A stretch of 64,000 bases of DNA from assembly GCA_050748485.1 (NCBI GenBank), contig JBOGPP010000193.1, forward strand, positions 1 to 64,000, written 5' to 3'. Under the pieces are notes generated by a model. It searched no databases and was not told the DNA's origin. It saw only the letters and a list, made by a program, of their open reading frames with translations. This stretch comes from TH5896 sp050748485. GTDB lineage: Archaea; Thermoproteota; Nitrososphaeria; Nitrososphaerales; Nitrososphaeraceae. This document shows positions 61,630 through 64,000 of the stretch, one piece after another (the first letter of the stretch is position 1; every line of letters starts with the position of its first letter). The position numbers and the translations under genes were made by a program.

Positions 61630-62076
61630 TGAAGAGTGTTGCAGAGAGGAGGATTCTAGATTGACCTTAATCACCATTTTGTCAAGAATATAGGCAGCAA
61701 ACCTGTGTGACAACGTTGAGTAAATTAGCCACACTACAGGATTAAGTTCCATATACTTCCTGTCAGTTAAAGAAGGAAATGCTTGTGAGGAATGTGAGTG
61801 AAATATACCGACCACCTCCAGCTTGCGAGAGCTGATCTCTTTGTATGCACTTATTAGGTCATTTGGATCGATTCTGAAAGTATAAACTGACTCGTCGGCG
61901 TTACGCATAGGAACAATACCGCGGACACTGGCTACCTCATTTGATTCACTATCGACAAATCTAGTGTTCCCTTCCAGTAGTGCACACGCTTCAGCAGGGT
62001 AGCGCTCTTTTACAATTGTCTCAAGTCTGCGAAGGTGCTCTTGAGAAATGGTGATAGTGATTATCAAAAGGTACAA
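61627..62076 (-). CDS. JAMM/MPN+ metalloprotease (Mov34 family)
   Basis: A 149-residue JAB1/MPN+ domain protein. Catalytic Glu is E35 (ACALLEG); the zinc ligands are H93 and H95 in GIFHSH, with S102 and D105 in PSLTD. The H-x-H to S-x-x-D spacing (six residues between) is as in many prokaryotic JAMM proteins. Such enzymes remove ubiquitin-like proteins (SAMPs) in archaea or trim sulfur-carrier proteins. The start is TTG 62076, with an internal alternative near TITISQ. No ubiquitin-like or E1 gene is in the window. Confidence 0.85.
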   Translation of the reverse strand: MYLLIITITISQEHLRRLETIVKERYPAEACALLEGNTRFVDSESNEVASVRGIVPMRNADESVYTFRIDPNDLISAYKEISSRKLEVVGIFHSHSSQAFPSLTDRKYMELNPVVWLIYSTLSHRFAAYILDKMVIKVNLESSSLQHSS

Positions 62077-62112
62077 TGATCGAATAAAGTGAAGTGATCT
62101 CCAATAGTCAAA

Positions 62113-63201
62113 TCAGAAAAAATTAAAGGCAAGATGATTAGCACGAGTAGGCAACAAATTTGATGTCAACATGACATGGTTAGTAATGGAGTTCATAGAT
62201 GTATAATCTACATCCACCAATGAATTGTCCCAATATTGCACTAACGTCAGCAGCGAGCTGGCGTTGGTAGATGAAACATTTGTAACAGCATTAGAATTCA
62301 AGTTGGACTGATTGCTTTTTGAAGTATCGTTGGTCCCCTCAAAGGCGAAGCTCCCTTTCATGAACGGATGCAATGTGCAGAAGTAATCATACCTATCTTC
62401 ACTTAGACTTGATGTTTGAAGAATGAATGTATCGCTTGCCATTATCAATGAAGAGTCAAAAGTCTGTCCCTCATCGACTGAACTAGTCACAGTGTGAGGA
62501 GCATTGTCATTATTTGTCCATTCAATCGAGTCGCCTCTCGATATGTTGAGGACGGCGGGGTCATAGGAGGGATTGCCTTCCGCTGAGGCACCAGGGGGGA
62601 TACTTACGCTTACAATCGGTCCAGAGCTAGGTCCTGTAGCGTTGGTAGCGTTCCCTGAAGTTCCACCCTCCGCTGCTGATTGATTCTCACCCGTTGAGGA
62701 TGTATTTCCAGCTCCCTGTTGCCCTTGTACAGCATCCTGCTCAGAAGGCACCTTTGGAGAAACCAAACCGAAAACGTAAAAGGTTCCTCCACCTACAACT
62801 GCTGCGGCGATGAATATCACGCTAATAGCCTTTACATACGGGCTCTCTTTGTAAGATGCCACTATTATCACAGTCGCAGGGATTGCTATTACCATCATTA
62901 ATCCTATGTAGGCAAATATGCTAGGCACAGTGGTGCTTACAGTTACAGCTGCTGCAATGCCAAATGTAACCAGAAATCCTAACGTGATAAATGTTGCTGA
63001 TTTGGACCTTGAACTTCTCGGAAATCCATCCTTAAAGATTCCAGCGGAAAGGAAGATCAAACCAATAAAGAGTGTCAATAAAGAGACTGCATGCATTCCG
63101 TCGATGAAAGTCTTGGCTATACCTGCAAGAGAGATTCCTACTCCTACTATTCCGATCGAAGTAAGGCCTATGCCTGGCGTAAGTAGGTCCCAATCGCTCA
63201 T
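62113..63201 (-). CDS. membrane-anchored cupredoxin (plastocyanin-like) protein
   Basis: A 362-residue protein with four to five transmembrane helices (about 10-30, 38-56, 70-90, 94-115, 124-146), a Ser/Gly/Asn-rich linker (150-195) and an external plastocyanin-like domain (195-290). Type I copper ligands are H236 (NAPHTVTS), C275 (YFCTLHP), H278 and M281. Abundant blue-copper electron carriers are typical of ammonia-oxidising thaumarchaea, where copper replaces heme in electron transfer. The C-terminal 75 residues are Asn/Ser-rich. ATG 63201. The combination of polytopic anchor and cupredoxin is known in these archaea. The partner is unknown. Confidence 0.88.
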   Translation of the reverse strand: MSDWDLLTPGIGLTSIGIVGVGISLAGIAKTFIDGMHAVSLLTLFIGLIFLSAGIFKDGFPRSSRSKSATFITLGFLVTFGIAAAVTVSTTVPSIFAYIGLMMVIAIPATVIIVASYKESPYVKAISVIFIAAAVVGGGTFYVFGLVSPKVPSEQDAVQGQQGAGNTSSTGENQSAAEGGTSGNATNATGPSSGPIVSVSIPPGASAEGNPSYDPAVLNISRGDSIEWTNNDNAPHTVTSSVDEGQTFDSSLIMASDTFILQTSSLSEDRYDYFCTLHPFMKGSFAFEGTNDTSKSNQSNLNSNAVTNVSSTNASSLLTLVQYWDNSLVDVDYTSMNSITNHVMLTSNLLPTRANHLAFNFF

Positions 63202-63379
63202 ATCGTTATGTTGTTGGGAGCAAACCCAGATAATTAATCTTTACTGGTGTTACCAACTGATCGTTTTTTATCTTACCGAATAGTAGAGAACGAGTTATTT
63301 GAAGGGCCAAATGATGGACTGATGAAGAAAAACATTCACCGAACATTTTCACCATCAATTAATTTTAGATGCATTGGCC

Positions 63380-64000
63380 TTAGCATATGTACGAAATCAT
63401 ATCTCCTTGGTCAAAGAAGTACAAATGTCCATCTCTAGAACCGACAACAAGCATTTCACCTGCAAGACATGGCGATGAGTCTATCATGTCCATAGTCGGG
63501 AACTTCCAAAGTAGTTGGCCTGACAATATATCTAGGTAGTATATGTGGGAGTCAAGCGATCCAACGAAAACTTTTAGGCCTCTTGTGAGGAGGGGTGAGG
63601 ACCATATTTTACCAGCTGTCTTATACTTCCAGATTGAGGAACCATTAGTAGACCTTACACAATGCAGGTGACCGTCAGAGGTTCCCACCAAAATATGCTT
63701 TTGGATTTTGGAGGGTGAGGACAGCAAAGGAGATCCTAAATGTGCAGACCAAAGGATAGCACCATTATCTTTGTTTATTCGATAGAGGTTACCGCTCTGA
63801 GTTCCTATGTAAACAGAGGGAAACCCGAGATCTTCGCAATCATCATCATCATTTGATAGACAAGGAGAGGAGGATCTGATCTTACCGTTAAGTTCCGTTT
63901 TCCAGATCATATTGCCGTCCAAGTCCAATGCATATAACATGCAATCATCTGAACCCACGAAGATCCTGTTTCCATCAGACGAGGGCGAACACCATACCTC
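63380..64000 (-). CDS. PQQ-type beta-propeller repeat protein (5' part outside window)
   Basis: The minus-strand frame is open from the right edge to TGA at 63380; the N-terminus is missing. About 207 residues show at least four WD40/PQQ-like blades with the repeating pattern (V/I)xVGSxDGHLYxxDxxxGxxxWK, such as TSDGHLHCVRSTNGSSIWKY and DSHIYYLDILSGQLLWKF. An acidic run (NDDDDCED) lies in one blade. Such propellers serve as binding scaffolds, sometimes of quinoprotein dehydrogenases, but no PQQ-enzyme motif can be verified here. It ends in SYIC, without an anchor at the C-terminus. Confidence 0.8.
   Translation of the reverse strand, partial: EVWCSPSSDGNRIFVGSDDCMLYALDLDGNMIWKTELNGKIRSSSPCLSNDDDDCEDLGFPSVYIGTQSGNLYRINKDNGAILWSAHLGSPLLSSPSKIQKHILVGTSDGHLHCVRSTNGSSIWKYKTAGKIWSSPLLTRGLKVFVGSLDSHIYYLDILSGQLLWKFPTMDMIDSSPCLAGEMLVVGSRDGHLYFFDQGDMISYIC

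Noticed and set aside
1..64000. CRISPR arrays, insertion sequences, integrases, prophage genes
   Set aside because: No regularly spaced repeats, transposase or integrase motifs or terminal inverted repeats were seen on either strand.

Overview
The window comes from an ammonia-oxidising-type thaumarchaeote (Nitrososphaerota), most likely a soil-type Nitrososphaerales member. This is inferred from gene content and was not tested by phylogeny. The evidence is a stand-alone topoisomerase IB, archaeal information-processing genes (archaeal PheST, aEF-1beta, Rli1/ABCE1, rps4/rps13, Kae1/Bud32, Taw1, Trm5, Pth2), coenzyme F420 genes cofG/cofH, two geranylgeranyl-reductase-family flavoproteins, a membrane-anchored type I copper (cupredoxin) protein, and a 5S rRNA gene unlinked to 16S/23S. 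DNA is AT-rich. Many genes begin with TTG or GTG about 25-35 bases after a TATA-like box, as expected for mostly leaderless transcripts. No insertion sequence, prophage, CRISPR array or integrase was seen, so this looks like chromosomal core sequence with a few lineage-specific islands.

Layout. 1-5215: end of an archaeal phosphopantetheine adenylyltransferase gene, then trpS (minus) and pheS-pheT (plus) diverging from a shared palindromic promoter. 5216-7945: an accessory island with a YcaO/TfuA thioamidation-type pair and, divergent from it, a 57-codon reading frame resembling the helical leader domain of nitrile-hydratase-like RiPP precursors, apparently damaged by a frameshift. 8189-14741: a membrane glycosyltransferase, cofG-cofH, a lone Lrp/AsnC ligand-binding domain, topoisomerase IB and a CBS protein. 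14982-19472: tRNA-Met, an intron-containing tRNA-His, the wyosine gene taw1, and a secreted PKD-like surface protein. 19566-23491: an ITPase, Bud32, a small PH/GRAM-like protein, Kae1 and a YchF-like TGS GTPase. 23645-33492: a PurF paralogue that has lost its catalytic residues, small unknowns, a fumarase/aspartase-family lyase, Pth2, a GGR flavoprotein, a zinc-ribbon protein with aEF-1beta, heme O synthase, a UPF0147 protein and a translin-family protein.

33548-45242: a second GGR, glmS, a winged-helix protein with an S-layer-like domain, rps13-rps4, and a four-gene block of two AAA+ (MoxR/chelatase type) ATPases alternating with two von Willebrand factor A proteins. 45302-48576: a non-oxidative pentose phosphate operon in which the transketolase N-terminal subunit is fused to ribulose-phosphate 3-epimerase. 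48763-64000: M17 leucyl aminopeptidase, 5S rRNA, Rli1, Trm5, a GNAT acetyltransferase, PAP2 phosphatase, SufS-SufU (SufU apparently starting at CTG), an oligopeptide-type ABC ATPase, a NusA-like KH protein with AspRS, a JAMM peptidase, the cupredoxin and the 3' part of a PQQ-type beta-propeller gene.

The best candidates for something undescribed are the YcaO-TfuA/leader-like locus and the AAA/vWA double pair. The transketolase-epimerase fusion and the pseudo-PurF are the most unusual single proteins.
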